The notes beneath the pieces were generated by a model. The model did not search any database and was not told where the DNA came from. It saw only the letters and a program-made list of their open reading frames with translations. A stretch of DNA of 64,000 nt from Arthrobacter glacialis (GTDB lineage Bacteria > Actinomycetota > Actinomycetes > Actinomycetales > Micrococcaceae): NCBI RefSeq assembly GCF_002909445.1, contig NZ_PPXC01000006.1, forward strand, positions 62,001 through 126,000. Reading direction: 5' to 3'. Both the position numbers and the translations under genes were made by a program. Positions 1-8,157 of the stretch are shown in pieces (position 1 is the first letter of the stretch; every line of letters begins with the position of its first letter).

Positions 1-1447
1 CACGGTGTTGGCGCTTCCGTACTGTCCTCAGCACGAGCGCGGCCACCAAGGTGAGCGCGAATCCTGTGGCCGTGGCCATCCAGAATAATGTCACGCTGGG
101 ACTGCCCGCCACAGTGAATGCTGCGTAGCTCAGTGCCAGCGGCGCAAGCAGCACTGTGAGGATCTGGATAGTCACGTTGGTCTGCTCTTGCGCCGCCCGC
201 GTCAGATCTTGTGCCTTGGTGAGGGCCTCGTGGTGAAGACTCGCAGACAGTCTCGCTGCGTCCGCAGCATTGGCGGCGAGGGAATCCACTTGTTCCGCCA
301 ACCGCAGCTCGGCCTGACAATGGTTGAGAATGGTGTCTCCCGGGCTGGTGCGTTTCCCTGTCAAGTAGGACCACCAGATCCGACGCCGGAAATCGAGGAC
401 GGCTCCTTCCAACTCCCGCAACTTGAACACATCCGTCAATTCCGGCGAAGGGACCAAGGCAGCCAATTCGGTGGCCCGCAGTGCCTGTAATCGCGCCAGT
501 AGTACCGCATCCAGATAGACAGAATGAAAATAGGCCTGCAAGCTTCGGGTGAACTCGTCGCTGGTCGCCATCACAGAAACACCATCGCGCAACACCAGAA
601 GCCGCCAAGATTTGGATATTCGCAGGACCGGCAATGATCGACGACGGTGGAGGGAAATGCTTGCAGGACTGACTACCCGGGAAGAAATGGCCAAGTACAT
701 CCAATCTTCCTCCTGGAACCGCCCATCCTTCGCTGCGTCCCTCTGCATCAACAGGGTGCATACACCAAGTCTGGTCCCACGATTTGGTGGCTCCCAACCG
801 GGTGGCAGAGCGGTTGCCAGAAAATCGCACAGCCCTCCCATACGAGAGTCTTCAGTCCCTCGTTCGCTCATGGTCTCGGTATTCCAGTAACTTAGCTGCC
901 GAAGCCTCTCCAATGAGGTCGCAAGTGAGCTGCTGCTCTCATCATCACACGCAGGAAAAGTTAAGTGCAGGGCCAGAACAGCGCAACCGGGTCCGCTTTC
1001 CTGCTGAGCGGATGACCTGGGCAGTGCTAGAAATTCAAGGGCCACCAGAACCATTCCGCTCAGATCCAGCGCTGTTGGCAACAGGTGGTGCAACCGGCCT
1101 GTCGCTGCGGCTGGGGAATCATGTGTTTCCGCGGCGGACTGATAGAGCACCGACCCCGGGCCGGGGCTCACCAACGCGAGCCGATCCTTTTCATTCGTCA
1201 CCGACTCGGCCCACGGTTCGAGTCTCTCCGTATGCATGGGAAGCACGATCCGCAGGACACCGGGCTGCCACTGAATCGTCGACGCGTGATACGTCAACGA
1301 GTGGTTGAGTGGCAAGATCAGGACTGCGCTGGAAGTATCGGGCGGGTCCCACACGTCCGCTTGGGCAAGGGGCTGATCCGCATTGTGATCTACGTCCATC
1401 TGAGCCCACCATCCGCAACGAAGATGCCATTGGAACACTTGGACCAA
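1..1447 (-). CDS. Unknown protein with two C-terminal membrane segments, partial at left edge
   Basis: A single open frame runs on the minus strand from near 1447 to the window edge (about 480 codons) with no stop. It is coding-like throughout, and no plus-strand frame competes. The N-terminal ~400 residues look soluble, with charged and Trp-rich stretches and no recognised motif. The last ~65 visible residues hold two hydrophobic segments (around LTVLLAPLALSYAAF and MATATGFALTLVAALVL) followed by an Arg/Lys-rich tail, so the protein is probably anchored by a C-terminal hairpin. The TTG at 1447 is preceded by AAAGGA at good spacing; GTG at 1438 and an ATG near 1405 are alternatives. A stop lies in frame just upstream of the TTG. 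The soluble-domain-plus-two-helices layout recalls CorA-type or effector-like membrane proteins, but I do not recognise the family. The C-terminus may lie outside the window. Confidence 0.6.
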   Translation of the reverse strand, partial: MVQVFQWHLRCGWWAQMDVDHNADQPLAQADVWDPPDTSSAVLILPLNHSLTYHASTIQWQPGVLRIVLPMHTERLEPWAESVTNEKDRLALVSPGPGSVLYQSAAETHDSPAAATGRLHHLLPTALDLSGMVLVALEFLALPRSSAQQESGPGCAVLALHLTFPACDDESSSSLATSLERLRQLSYWNTETMSERGTEDSRMGGLCDFLATALPPGWEPPNRGTRLGVCTLLMQRDAAKDGRFQEEDWMYLAISSRVVSPASISLHRRRSLPVLRISKSWRLLVLRDGVSVMATSDEFTRSLQAYFHSVYLDAVLLARLQALRATELAALVPSPELTDVFKLRELEGAVLDFRRRIWWSYLTGKRTSPGDTILNHCQAELRLAEQVDSLAANAADAARLSASLHHEALTKAQDLTRAAQEQTNVTIQILTVLLAPLALSYAAFTVAGSPSVTLFWMATATGFALTLVAALVLRTVRKRQHR

Positions 1448-1630
1448 GGATAGTCCTTTGATGCCCTGTGGTCACGATTCAGGCCATGGAGCTGGGCCAT
1501 CAAGGGCGGGATGGATGACTCAGGTTTTGCCCATCGTCAGCCACCCTGACCTCACCAACGTGGTGCATCGCTCCTTCGATAGTTGACCAAAGCCAGGATT
1601 TTCCGGCCCTAATGCGCCTATGCTGGGGAA

Positions 1631-3376
1631 ATGTCAGAGACAAAAGCCAAGCCTCCGGTCCATCGCTGGGTATTCTGGCCAGCGGCCTCGATAGTCCTCG
1701 TTTTCGCATCGTTCGCCATGATCGCCCCCGACACCGCCGAGGCCCTGTTTTCCGGGATCCAAGGCACCATTGTGGGCTACTTCAACTGGTACTACGTGCT
1801 CCTGGCCACTGCCCTGGTGATCTTTTGCCTGTGGCTCGGCTTCGGCAAGTTCGGCGAAATCAAGTTGGGCAAGGACGACGACGAGCCCGAGTTTTCGCTC
1901 GGCTCATGGTTTTCGCTGCTCTTCGCCGCCGGCATGGGCATTGGTCTGGTGTTCTACGGGGTCAGTGAGCCGCTGAGCCATTTCGCGTCCCCTAAACCTG
2001 GCACCACGGGAACCCCCGGAGAGCTCGCCCAGCATGCCCTCTCGCAGACGTTCCTGCACTGGGGCGTTCATGCTTGGTCCATCTACGTGGTCATCGGCTT
2101 GGCCCTGGCCTACGCCATCCACCGGCGCGGCCGGCCGGTATCGATCCGCTGGACGCTTGAACCACTGCTGGGGAAGAGGGTGCGCGGCGGGCTGGGCAAC
2201 GTTATCGACGTCATCGCCCTGGTGGGCACCATCTTCGGCGTGGCCACCTCGTTGGGACTGGGCGTGCTGCAAATCAGCGCCGGACTGGAAAGTGCCGGGC
2301 TGATCACGTCCTCCATGTTCATTGACTTGGTCATCATTGCCGTGATCACTTGCTTCGTGCTGTTCTCGGTGCTTTCGGGTGTGGGTAAGGGCATGAAATG
2401 GCTCTCCAATACGAACCTCATTCTGGCCGGAATTTTCGTGGTTTTCCTGCTGGTGGTGGGTCCCACCCAGTTCCTGCTGCGCAACTTTGTGCAGTCCACC
2501 GGCAATTACCTGCAGGATTTTGTGGGTATGGCTTTCAATGTCAGTGCCTTCTCCGGTGCTGAGGGCGAAGCCTGGCAGTCAACGTGGACCACGTTCTACT
2601 GGGGCTGGTGGATCTCCTGGGCCCCCTTTGTGGGCATCTTCATTGCCCGGATTTCCAAGGGCCGCACCGTGCGCCAATTCGTGGCCGGGGTTATCCTGGT
2701 ACCCACACTCGTCACGCTCCTGTGGTTCAGCGTGTTGGGCGGCACAGCCCTGTACTCCGAACTCTCCGGCCAAGGCGGGCTGGTGGGTCCGGATGGAACG
2801 GTTGACACTTCCGGTGCCCTGTTTGCGATGCTGGCCCAGGTTCCTGCCGGCGGCGTGCTGACCATCGGTGCGATCTTGATGATCGTCATTTTCTTCGTAA
2901 CCTCAGCAGATTCGGGCGCCCTGGTCATGGGCATGATCGCCAGCGGGGGAGACGTGGAGCCCAAGAACTGGATCCGCATCTTCTTCACGCTGGCCACGTC
3001 ACTGCTGGCCAGTGCGCTGCTGCTGTCCGGTGGCCTTGAGGCCCTCAAAACGGCGGCGATCATCATTGCCCTGCCCTTTAGTTTCGTGTTGATCTTGATT
3101 TGCTGGTCTACCTACAGAGCCTTCTCCCGGGAGTCGCGCGCCTACGACAAGGCCAAACGTCTGGCCTTCGTGGACCACATTGGGGACTTTTACGGGTTGG
3201 AGGTGGAAGATCCCAACCAGGATTCGCCGCTGCTTAATTTGCGTGCACTGACTGCCCGGTTGCGCAGGGGGCTCCCGCCGGAGAAGCGCCAGCGCATCGA
3301 CCCGTTCGGGCACCACGGCCACGACTCAAGCACTTCGTCGCCGGTTGAACCTCCAGAGCCCGAAAAACAGCCCTGA
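1631..3376 (+). CDS. BCCT-family betaine/choline/carnitine transporter
   Basis: This is a secondary transporter of the betaine-choline-carnitine family, 581 residues, with about twelve hydrophobic segments. The family hallmarks are present: a GMGIGLVFYG stretch near residues 101-110 and the Trp-rich WWISWAPFVG segment near 325-335, which forms part of the quaternary-amine site. Such proteins import compatible solutes such as glycine betaine under osmotic stress. Substrate cannot be read from sequence alone. The cytoplasmic C-terminal tail of roughly 80 residues is rich in charged residues and prolines, as in osmosensing members. The ATG has GGGGAA just upstream. The gene is monocistronic, converges on the glucosidase gene, and ends before a strong hairpin at 3394-3424. 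Confidence 0.93.
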   Translation: MSETKAKPPVHRWVFWPAASIVLVFASFAMIAPDTAEALFSGIQGTIVGYFNWYYVLLATALVIFCLWLGFGKFGEIKLGKDDDEPEFSLGSWFSLLFAAGMGIGLVFYGVSEPLSHFASPKPGTTGTPGELAQHALSQTFLHWGVHAWSIYVVIGLALAYAIHRRGRPVSIRWTLEPLLGKRVRGGLGNVIDVIALVGTIFGVATSLGLGVLQISAGLESAGLITSSMFIDLVIIAVITCFVLFSVLSGVGKGMKWLSNTNLILAGIFVVFLLVVGPTQFLLRNFVQSTGNYLQDFVGMAFNVSAFSGAEGEAWQSTWTTFYWGWWISWAPFVGIFIARISKGRTVRQFVAGVILVPTLVTLLWFSVLGGTALYSELSGQGGLVGPDGTVDTSGALFAMLAQVPAGGVLTIGAILMIVIFFVTSADSGALVMGMIASGGDVEPKNWIRIFFTLATSLLASALLLSGGLEALKTAAIIIALPFSFVLILICWSTYRAFSRESRAYDKAKRLAFVDHIGDFYGLEVEDPNQDSPLLNLRALTARLRRGLPPEKRQRIDPFGHHGHDSSTSSPVEPPEPEKQP

Positions 3377-3393
3377 GGTTCCGGCAGGAGCGG

Positions 3394-3424
3394 GTTGGAG
3401 CGCCGCAGTGAGCGGCGCTCCAAC
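3394..3424. terminator. Bidirectional hairpin terminator between transporter and glucosidase genes
   Basis: A perfect 13-bp inverted repeat (arms 3394-3406 and 3412-3424, 5-nt loop) fills the gap between two converging stop codons. There is no long T tract, which is usual in high-G+C actinobacteria. Confidence 0.75.
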
Positions 3425-3428
3425 TCGT

Positions 3429-5660
3429 CTAACCTGCGTTGGCTGCAGCGAGCAACTGCTCCAACTGCTCCGGTTCCACACCCGATCCCGGAAAGCCCAT
3501 CATGCGCCCGATGGGTGCAGAGGCCAGCATATTCATCACTGACGGATCGGACATGAGTCCGGCGTTGCTGCCGCTGCCCATGGCGGCTGCGATGATGGGG
3601 CCAGCCACCGGGTGCGCCATGACCTCGCCAATGCTGGAATTGACGCTCAGTGGCACCCGGATCGGCTCTCCTGCAACGCCAACGGCAAGCGAGGCTCGAA
3701 TGTCGCGGCTTGAGGCGCCCACTTCAACCGTGTAGCTGCCGCTTTCAACGGTCCACGCCGAAACTCTCGTGTCCCAGTAGGCCAGATCCTCGCGGCGGAC
3801 CCGCAGCTGAACTTTTTGGCTCGCACCGGCAGCAAGGTGCACCTTGGCGAAGCCCTTGAGCTCACGAGGTGCGCGGGAAACCGCAGATCCGGCCAGCCCC
3901 GTGTATACCTGAACCACTTCGGCGCCATCGCGACCACCGGAGTTGGTGAGTGTCAGCGTGACGGTGATCCCGGCGTCGTCCGTGACAGCACTCGCATCGG
4001 AGTACTCGAACGTTGTGTAGGAGAGCCCGTGCCCGAACGGGAAGGAGACGTCAATGTCACGGGCGTCGTACCACCGGTAGCCCACGAGGAGGCCCTCGCC
4101 ATAGCGGACATGGCCGTGCTCGCCCGGAAAATTCCCGTACGCTGCAGTGTCCTGGAGCCGAACCGGGATGGTCTCGGCAAGGCGGCCTGAGGGATTGACT
4201 GCACCGTACAGCACCTGGGCGATTGCCCCGCCTCCCGCCTGGCCCAGTAGCCAGCCTTCGACGATGGCAGGGACACGCCCGGCAAACGCTGACAGGCGGA
4301 CCACCCCGCCGTTGGACAGGATCACCACAGTGCGGGGATTGGCCGCAAGCACGGCATCGAGCAGCTCAAGCTGAGCCGCCGGCAGCTCGATGTCCGCGCG
4401 GTCAAAGCCCTCGGATTCCTGCGAAGCAGGAACGCCCAGGAACAGGAGCACCGTTTCTGCAGCCGAGGCGGCGGACACGGCCTCGGCCTTCTGCCCGGCA
4501 GTGCTGGCGCCGTCCTCGCCATAGCCCGCAGCGAAGGGAATCTCGGTGCCGGTCAGGGCGCGGATTTCCGCCAGCGCGTTTTCCAGCTTGGTGGGGTTGA
4601 TTTGCGAGCTGCCGGCGCCCTGGTAGCGCGGGTTCTGGGCTATATGGCCAATCACGGCCACCTTGGCATCCACGGCAAGCGGCAGCACGCCGTCGTTCTT
4701 CAAGAGGACAATGCTGGCCGCTGCAGCCTCGCGGGCCAGGGTGTTGTGCCCCTCGACGTCGTATGAGGTGCAGGGGTCGGCACCGGCAACAGCCTTCGCC
4801 ACCAGCTCAGCCACCCGCGCGGCGGCGGTGTTGAGCACGGCTTCATCCAGGGTTCCGGCTTTCACGGCTGCCACGAGTTCAGCGTCTGTGCGGCCGCTGC
4901 TGGAGGGCATCTCCAGGTCAAGGCCCGCCGACAGGGAGGCAACACGGTCCACCACAGCGCCCCAGTCGGAGACCACCAGACCCTTGAATCCCCACTCGTT
5001 GCGCAGCACCGAGGTCAGCAGCCAGGGGTCTTGGGAAGCATAGACGCCGTTGATCCGGTTGTAGGAGCACATGACAGTCCATGGCTGTGCGTCCTGCACA
5101 ACACGCTGGAAGCCGCGCAGGTAAATCTCCCGCAGCGGGCGTTCGTCAATGTCGGCCGAAACCCGCATCCGGTCGGTTTCCTGGTTGTTGGCAGCAAAGT
5201 GTTTCAGAGACCCGCCCACACCCTGGGACTGCAGGCCGTTGACCAGTGCTGCGCCCAGCACCCCTGAGAGCAGCGGGTCCTCAGACAGGTACTCAAAATT
5301 GCGCCCGCACAGGGGAGAGCGCTTGATGTTGATGCCGGGACCCAGGAGGACGCCAACGCTTTCGGCGCGGGCCTCCTCGCCCAGGGCAACGCCGACCCGA
5401 ACCAGGAGTTCCGCGTCGAAACTGGAGCCGAGGGCCACAGCTGGCGGGAAGCACGTGGCTGGCACACTGCCGGCAAGACCCAGATGGTCCGAGGCCGCAT
5501 CCTGCTTGCGGACACCGTGCGGACCGTCGGTGAGCATGATGGAGGGAACCCCAGGGACGTCCTTCGTGGTCCAGAAGTCGGCGCCGCTGGTCAGCCCCGC
5601 CTTCTGCTCAAGAGTGAGGGCCGCAACGATTTCTTCGGGGGTGGTGCCTGGGGTGGTCAT
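3429..5660 (-). CDS. Glycoside hydrolase family 3 beta-glucosidase-like enzyme
   Basis: This 743-residue enzyme has the GH3 layout: an N-terminal (beta/alpha)8 domain with the nucleophile motif SDWG (Asp near residue 230), a second alpha/beta domain with QESEGFDR near 415 that likely supplies the acid/base Glu, and a C-terminal fibronectin-III-like domain around 590-680. There is no signal peptide, so it should act in the cytoplasm on imported oligosaccharides or glycosides. The longer open frame begins at 5750, but the ATG at 5660 (protein start MTTPGTT) has AGGAG upstream and is the better start. The stop of a 59-codon ORF overlaps this ATG as ATGA, so translation is probably coupled. It is the last gene of a unit with an MFS carrier, which suggests uptake followed by hydrolysis of one glycoside. 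The exact sugar is not determinable. Confidence 0.93.
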   Translation of the reverse strand: MTTPGTTPEEIVAALTLEQKAGLTSGADFWTTKDVPGVPSIMLTDGPHGVRKQDAASDHLGLAGSVPATCFPPAVALGSSFDAELLVRVGVALGEEARAESVGVLLGPGINIKRSPLCGRNFEYLSEDPLLSGVLGAALVNGLQSQGVGGSLKHFAANNQETDRMRVSADIDERPLREIYLRGFQRVVQDAQPWTVMCSYNRINGVYASQDPWLLTSVLRNEWGFKGLVVSDWGAVVDRVASLSAGLDLEMPSSSGRTDAELVAAVKAGTLDEAVLNTAAARVAELVAKAVAGADPCTSYDVEGHNTLAREAAAASIVLLKNDGVLPLAVDAKVAVIGHIAQNPRYQGAGSSQINPTKLENALAEIRALTGTEIPFAAGYGEDGASTAGQKAEAVSAASAAETVLLFLGVPASQESEGFDRADIELPAAQLELLDAVLAANPRTVVILSNGGVVRLSAFAGRVPAIVEGWLLGQAGGGAIAQVLYGAVNPSGRLAETIPVRLQDTAAYGNFPGEHGHVRYGEGLLVGYRWYDARDIDVSFPFGHGLSYTTFEYSDASAVTDDAGITVTLTLTNSGGRDGAEVVQVYTGLAGSAVSRAPRELKGFAKVHLAAGASQKVQLRVRREDLAYWDTRVSAWTVESGSYTVEVGASSRDIRASLAVGVAGEPIRVPLSVNSSIGEVMAHPVAGPIIAAAMGSGSNAGLMSDPSVMNMLASAPIGRMMGFPGSGVEPEQLEQLLAAANAG

Positions 5661-5836
5661 GATGCTCCTATTTCTTTGGTTTTCATAGGTGAGGTGGTGG
5701 AGGTGGTTTTCCGGGGCCGGCGCACGGGCTTTCCCCGGTCCCGCTGCCACACCGTGCCGGCGGCCAGCAGCAGCGCAAGGCCAGTGAATAGCAGGCGGTT
5801 GGTGTCCGGCGTCGTGCGGGATGTTGGTGAAATCAT
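5657..5836 (-). CDS. 59-aa single-pass membrane peptide between MFS and GH3 genes
   Basis: This is a short ORF (59 codons) that starts with ATG directly after the TAG stop of the MFS gene and whose TGA overlaps the ATG of the GH3 gene. The predicted peptide has a short polar N-terminus, one hydrophobic segment (LLFTGLALLLAAGTVW, about residues 15-30) and a strongly basic tail (RDRGKPVRRPRK), consistent with a single helix and a cytoplasmic C-terminus. It fills the whole 176-bp gap, and both junctions have coupling geometry, which argues that it is translated. Small helices of this kind sometimes assist a partner transporter. That role here is inference. It could also be only a translational bridge. 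Confidence 0.6.
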   Translation of the reverse strand: MISPTSRTTPDTNRLLFTGLALLLAAGTVWQRDRGKPVRRPRKTTSTTSPMKTKEIGAS

Positions 5837-7108
5837 CTAGCGCACTGCCTTGATGAACCAGACGGCGAAGGCGCCCAAGATGGACAGGGCAAAGCCGATC
5901 GGGAACAGGGCCACGTAGCCGCCGAAGGTGAGGATCACGAAGCTGGCAACACCCGGTGCCAGGGTCTGCGGCAGAGTTGCGGCGATGTTCACCACGCCTA
6001 GGTCCTTGGCGAAGGAGTCGGCGGAGGGAAGTACCTCACTCATGAGGGCCTGGTCCACGGCCTGGAATGCGCCGAAGCCCAGGCCTGAGATGACGGTGAA
6101 CAGCAGCCAGCCGGTGAAGGTGGGCATGACCATGGGAATGATCAAGGCCAGGCCAACCAGCATCGAGGAGATGAAGACGAAGATCTTGCGGCGGCCGATC
6201 CGATCGGATAGCGGGCCGGCGATCAGGGTTGCTGTGATGATGCCGGCGAGGCTGGCCAGACCGAACAGTGGGATTGTTGCTGCGGCGCCCTTGCCCAGGC
6301 CGATGTAGTCCGCCAGGATATACAGCTGGAAACCTGTGACCGCGAAATAGCCGGTGTAAAGCAGCAGGCGCCCGGTGAAGGCCCAAAAGAAGTCGGGGTG
6401 GGCAATGGGGTTCACCCAGAAGGTCTTCAGGAACACCTTCGCGGAGAACGGCTCGCGCTCCATGGCGGCGCTGGAGCGGTCCGGGTTGAAGACCACGAAC
6501 AGCGTGATCACCACAACGGCCAGGCCGGCAAAGAACAGGTATCCGAAGGGGATGTTCGTGGCGAACATCGAACCGACGATCTGACCGCCGATCGCTCCGA
6601 GCATGGCGCCGAGGCCCGCCAATGCGGAGAAGGTGCCGCGGGCTGCGCGGGGCACCCTGTCCGGCAGGATTGCGCTCAGTGGCCCCTGCGTGAAGTTGTA
6701 GGCGATCTGCACCATGACCCAGGCGATGCCGATCTGCAGAAGCGTATTGGCCATGGCCATGCCGATGAGCGCCAGGCCGCCGACCAGTGTGCCGGCCACC
6801 ATCAACTGGGCCCGCCGCCCGAACTTGGAGCGGGTGCGGTCGGAGATGAGGCCCGCGATGGGCTGTGCCAGCATGGCGGCAAAGGCGCTGATCGTGGAGA
6901 CCAGGCCCAGATTGGCGACCTTGTTGGCTGGGTCGATTCCCTCGACCTGCAGCGGGAGAAGAATGCCGGGAACTGCGCCCCAAATGATGAAAATGCTGAT
7001 GTTGGCCGGAATGATCCAGCCCAAAAGCCGTTTTACGCTGCCTTTGACGAGTGGCGGGGGATCCACCTTACCGTCGAGGGTGGTGGTGTTCGGAGACGCA
7101 ATTGCCAT
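5837..7108 (-). CDS. MFS sugar/glycoside carrier
   Basis: This 423-residue major-facilitator protein has twelve predicted helices and the cytoplasmic-loop signature SDRTRSKFGRRAQ between helices 2 and 3, echoed by SDRIGRRKIF between helices 8 and 9. It resembles the SLC45/GPH-like carriers often paired with glycosidases. It should import a glycoside that the downstream GH3 enzyme splits. It heads the three-gene unit MFS, 59-aa peptide, GH3. A 240-bp upstream gap with two tandem palindromes separates it from a TetR-type gene on the same strand. Start ATG at 7108. Substrate unknown. Confidence 0.88.
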   Translation of the reverse strand: MAIASPNTTTLDGKVDPPPLVKGSVKRLLGWIIPANISIFIIWGAVPGILLPLQVEGIDPANKVANLGLVSTISAFAAMLAQPIAGLISDRTRSKFGRRAQLMVAGTLVGGLALIGMAMANTLLQIGIAWVMVQIAYNFTQGPLSAILPDRVPRAARGTFSALAGLGAMLGAIGGQIVGSMFATNIPFGYLFFAGLAVVVITLFVVFNPDRSSAAMEREPFSAKVFLKTFWVNPIAHPDFFWAFTGRLLLYTGYFAVTGFQLYILADYIGLGKGAAATIPLFGLASLAGIITATLIAGPLSDRIGRRKIFVFISSMLVGLALIIPMVMPTFTGWLLFTVISGLGFGAFQAVDQALMSEVLPSADSFAKDLGVVNIAATLPQTLAPGVASFVILTFGGYVALFPIGFALSILGAFAVWFIKAVR

Positions 7109-7265
7109 GTCGGTAGTCCTCTTTGAGGGGGCTCGTCATTGAGCCATATGCAAATACCGTACAACGCTCGGTTTCAAAGCACAAGGCTTTTTGTGTGCGT
7201 GAGGTGCGACGGCGGAGGCGGTTCCGTACTGCGTGGAACCCGGACCGAGTTGGGCGCCGTGAACT

Positions 7266-7338
7266 TATGCGTAGAACTCACCGTGGGTTCAGCGCATAGG
7301 CGTTTATGCACGGAACTCGGCATGAGTTCAGCGCATAA
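7266..7338. promoter_or_regulatory. Two tandem ~34-bp palindromes upstream of the MFS-GH3 unit
   Basis: Two inverted repeats of the same design lie 39 bp apart centre to centre: 7266-7298 and 7304-7338. Each has TATGC outer arms and GAAC(T/C)C / GAGTTC-like inner arms, and the second is nearly perfect. They sit in the gap between the TetR gene stop and the MFS start, where operators for the glycoside unit are expected. A palindromic tandem pair suggests cooperative dimer binding, but a transcript-level hairpin cannot be excluded. Whether the adjacent TetR protein binds here is unknown. Confidence 0.5.
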
Positions 7339-7348
7339 TTTCACGGAA

Positions 7349-7930
7349 TCAGGCGCGGGTCAGTGCTTCCCACAGATGCGAGATTTGCCCCGCCATGTCC
7401 ACGGTGTCATCCAGTAACCAGTGGCTCTGGAGGCCGTCACTGCTTGCCATCAGGAGCAGGGCGATGGAGTCCGCATCTAGGGCTGCTGACAGTTGGCCTG
7501 TCTCTTGCTGCTCCCTGATGGCGCCCGAGACGATCTGGCGAAAGTAGGCGGAGCGTTCCTGGAAGTAGCCGTGGGCGGGATGGCTGGCCTCTGATGCTTC
7601 GGCTGAAAACTGTGTGTACAGGTGAACTAGTCCCGGGACATCCGCATTGTGCCGGATCACGTTGAGGATGCCTTGAATGACGTCGGTCTGGTTGGCGTCA
7701 GGGCCGTAGGTTGCCATGTCCACGTCGTCGCGCTTGCGCAGCACCTCGATAAACAGGTCCTCCTTGGTGCCGAAGTAGTGCAGCAGCCCTGTCTGGCTCA
7801 GGCCGACCGCCGCAGCCAATTCACGCAGTGAGGTTTTGCGGTAGCCGCGCTCGGCAATCACCCTCAGGGCGGTGGTCAAGATTTCATCGCGCTTGGCGAT
7901 GCCTTTTGCGTAGGATCCTCGTGCAGCCAT
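7349..7930 (-). CDS. TetR/AcrR-family transcriptional regulator
   Basis: This 193-residue regulator has a typical N-terminal TetR helix-turn-helix: residues ~12-60 contain ILTTALRVIAERGY and LSQTGLLHYFGTKEDLF. A helical ligand-binding C-terminal domain follows. It is divergent from the esterase gene, and the intervening ~95 bp hold a 23-bp palindrome overlapping a promoter, so control of the esterase plus autoregulation is the simplest model. It also lies upstream of the MFS-GH3 unit on the same strand, separated by two other palindromes. Length is normal for the family. Ligand unknown. Confidence 0.9.
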   Translation of the reverse strand: MAARGSYAKGIAKRDEILTTALRVIAERGYRKTSLRELAAAVGLSQTGLLHYFGTKEDLFIEVLRKRDDVDMATYGPDANQTDVIQGILNVIRHNADVPGLVHLYTQFSAEASEASHPAHGYFQERSAYFRQIVSGAIREQQETGQLSAALDADSIALLLMASSDGLQSHWLLDDTVDMAGQISHLWEALTRA

Positions 7931-7967
7931 GGAGCCAGCTTAGGGCACATTGCCGCGGCGAAAACTC

Positions 7968-7999
7968 TTGACCACCAAAACAGAGCAAGATACTGTTTT
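7968..7999 (+). promoter_or_regulatory. Esterase promoter with overlapping TetR-type operator
   Basis: TTGACC at 7968-7973 and TACTGT at 7991-7996 are separated by 17 bp, a good sigma-70-type promoter pointing to the esterase. The palindrome AAAACAG-N9-CTGTTTT (arms 7977-7983 and 7993-7999) covers the spacer and the -10 element. A repressor bound there would block RNA polymerase. The divergent TetR gene is the obvious candidate. Confidence 0.65.
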
Positions 8000-8025
8000 C
8001 ATAAATCCGCGACAAGGGAGTACGT

Positions 8026-8157
8026 GTGAACACTATTGATCCGCAAGGCCAATCCGTTGACGGGCCGTCCGTCGACCCCATGATCATGCCGCGTGAAAAT
8101 GGGGAAAGGGAAACTGCAAACACGCCCTTTCCTTTCGGTCACGGGATCCAGCTGTGA
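8026..8157 (+). CDS. 43-codon ORF translationally coupled to the esterase
   Basis: GTG at 8026 follows AAGGGAG at 5-nt spacing, an excellent ribosome site. The ORF encodes 43 residues, rich in Pro, Gly, Asn and Glu, with no membrane segment or signal, ending FPFGHGIQL. Its TGA overlaps the GTG start of the esterase as GTGA. The esterase itself has no clear ribosome site, so this ORF probably carries the translation initiation signal for both. It may be a coupling leader, a degraded remnant of an earlier operon member, or a real small protein. I do not recognise it. Confidence 0.45.
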   Translation: MNTIDPQGQSVDGPSVDPMIMPRENGERETANTPFPFGHGIQL

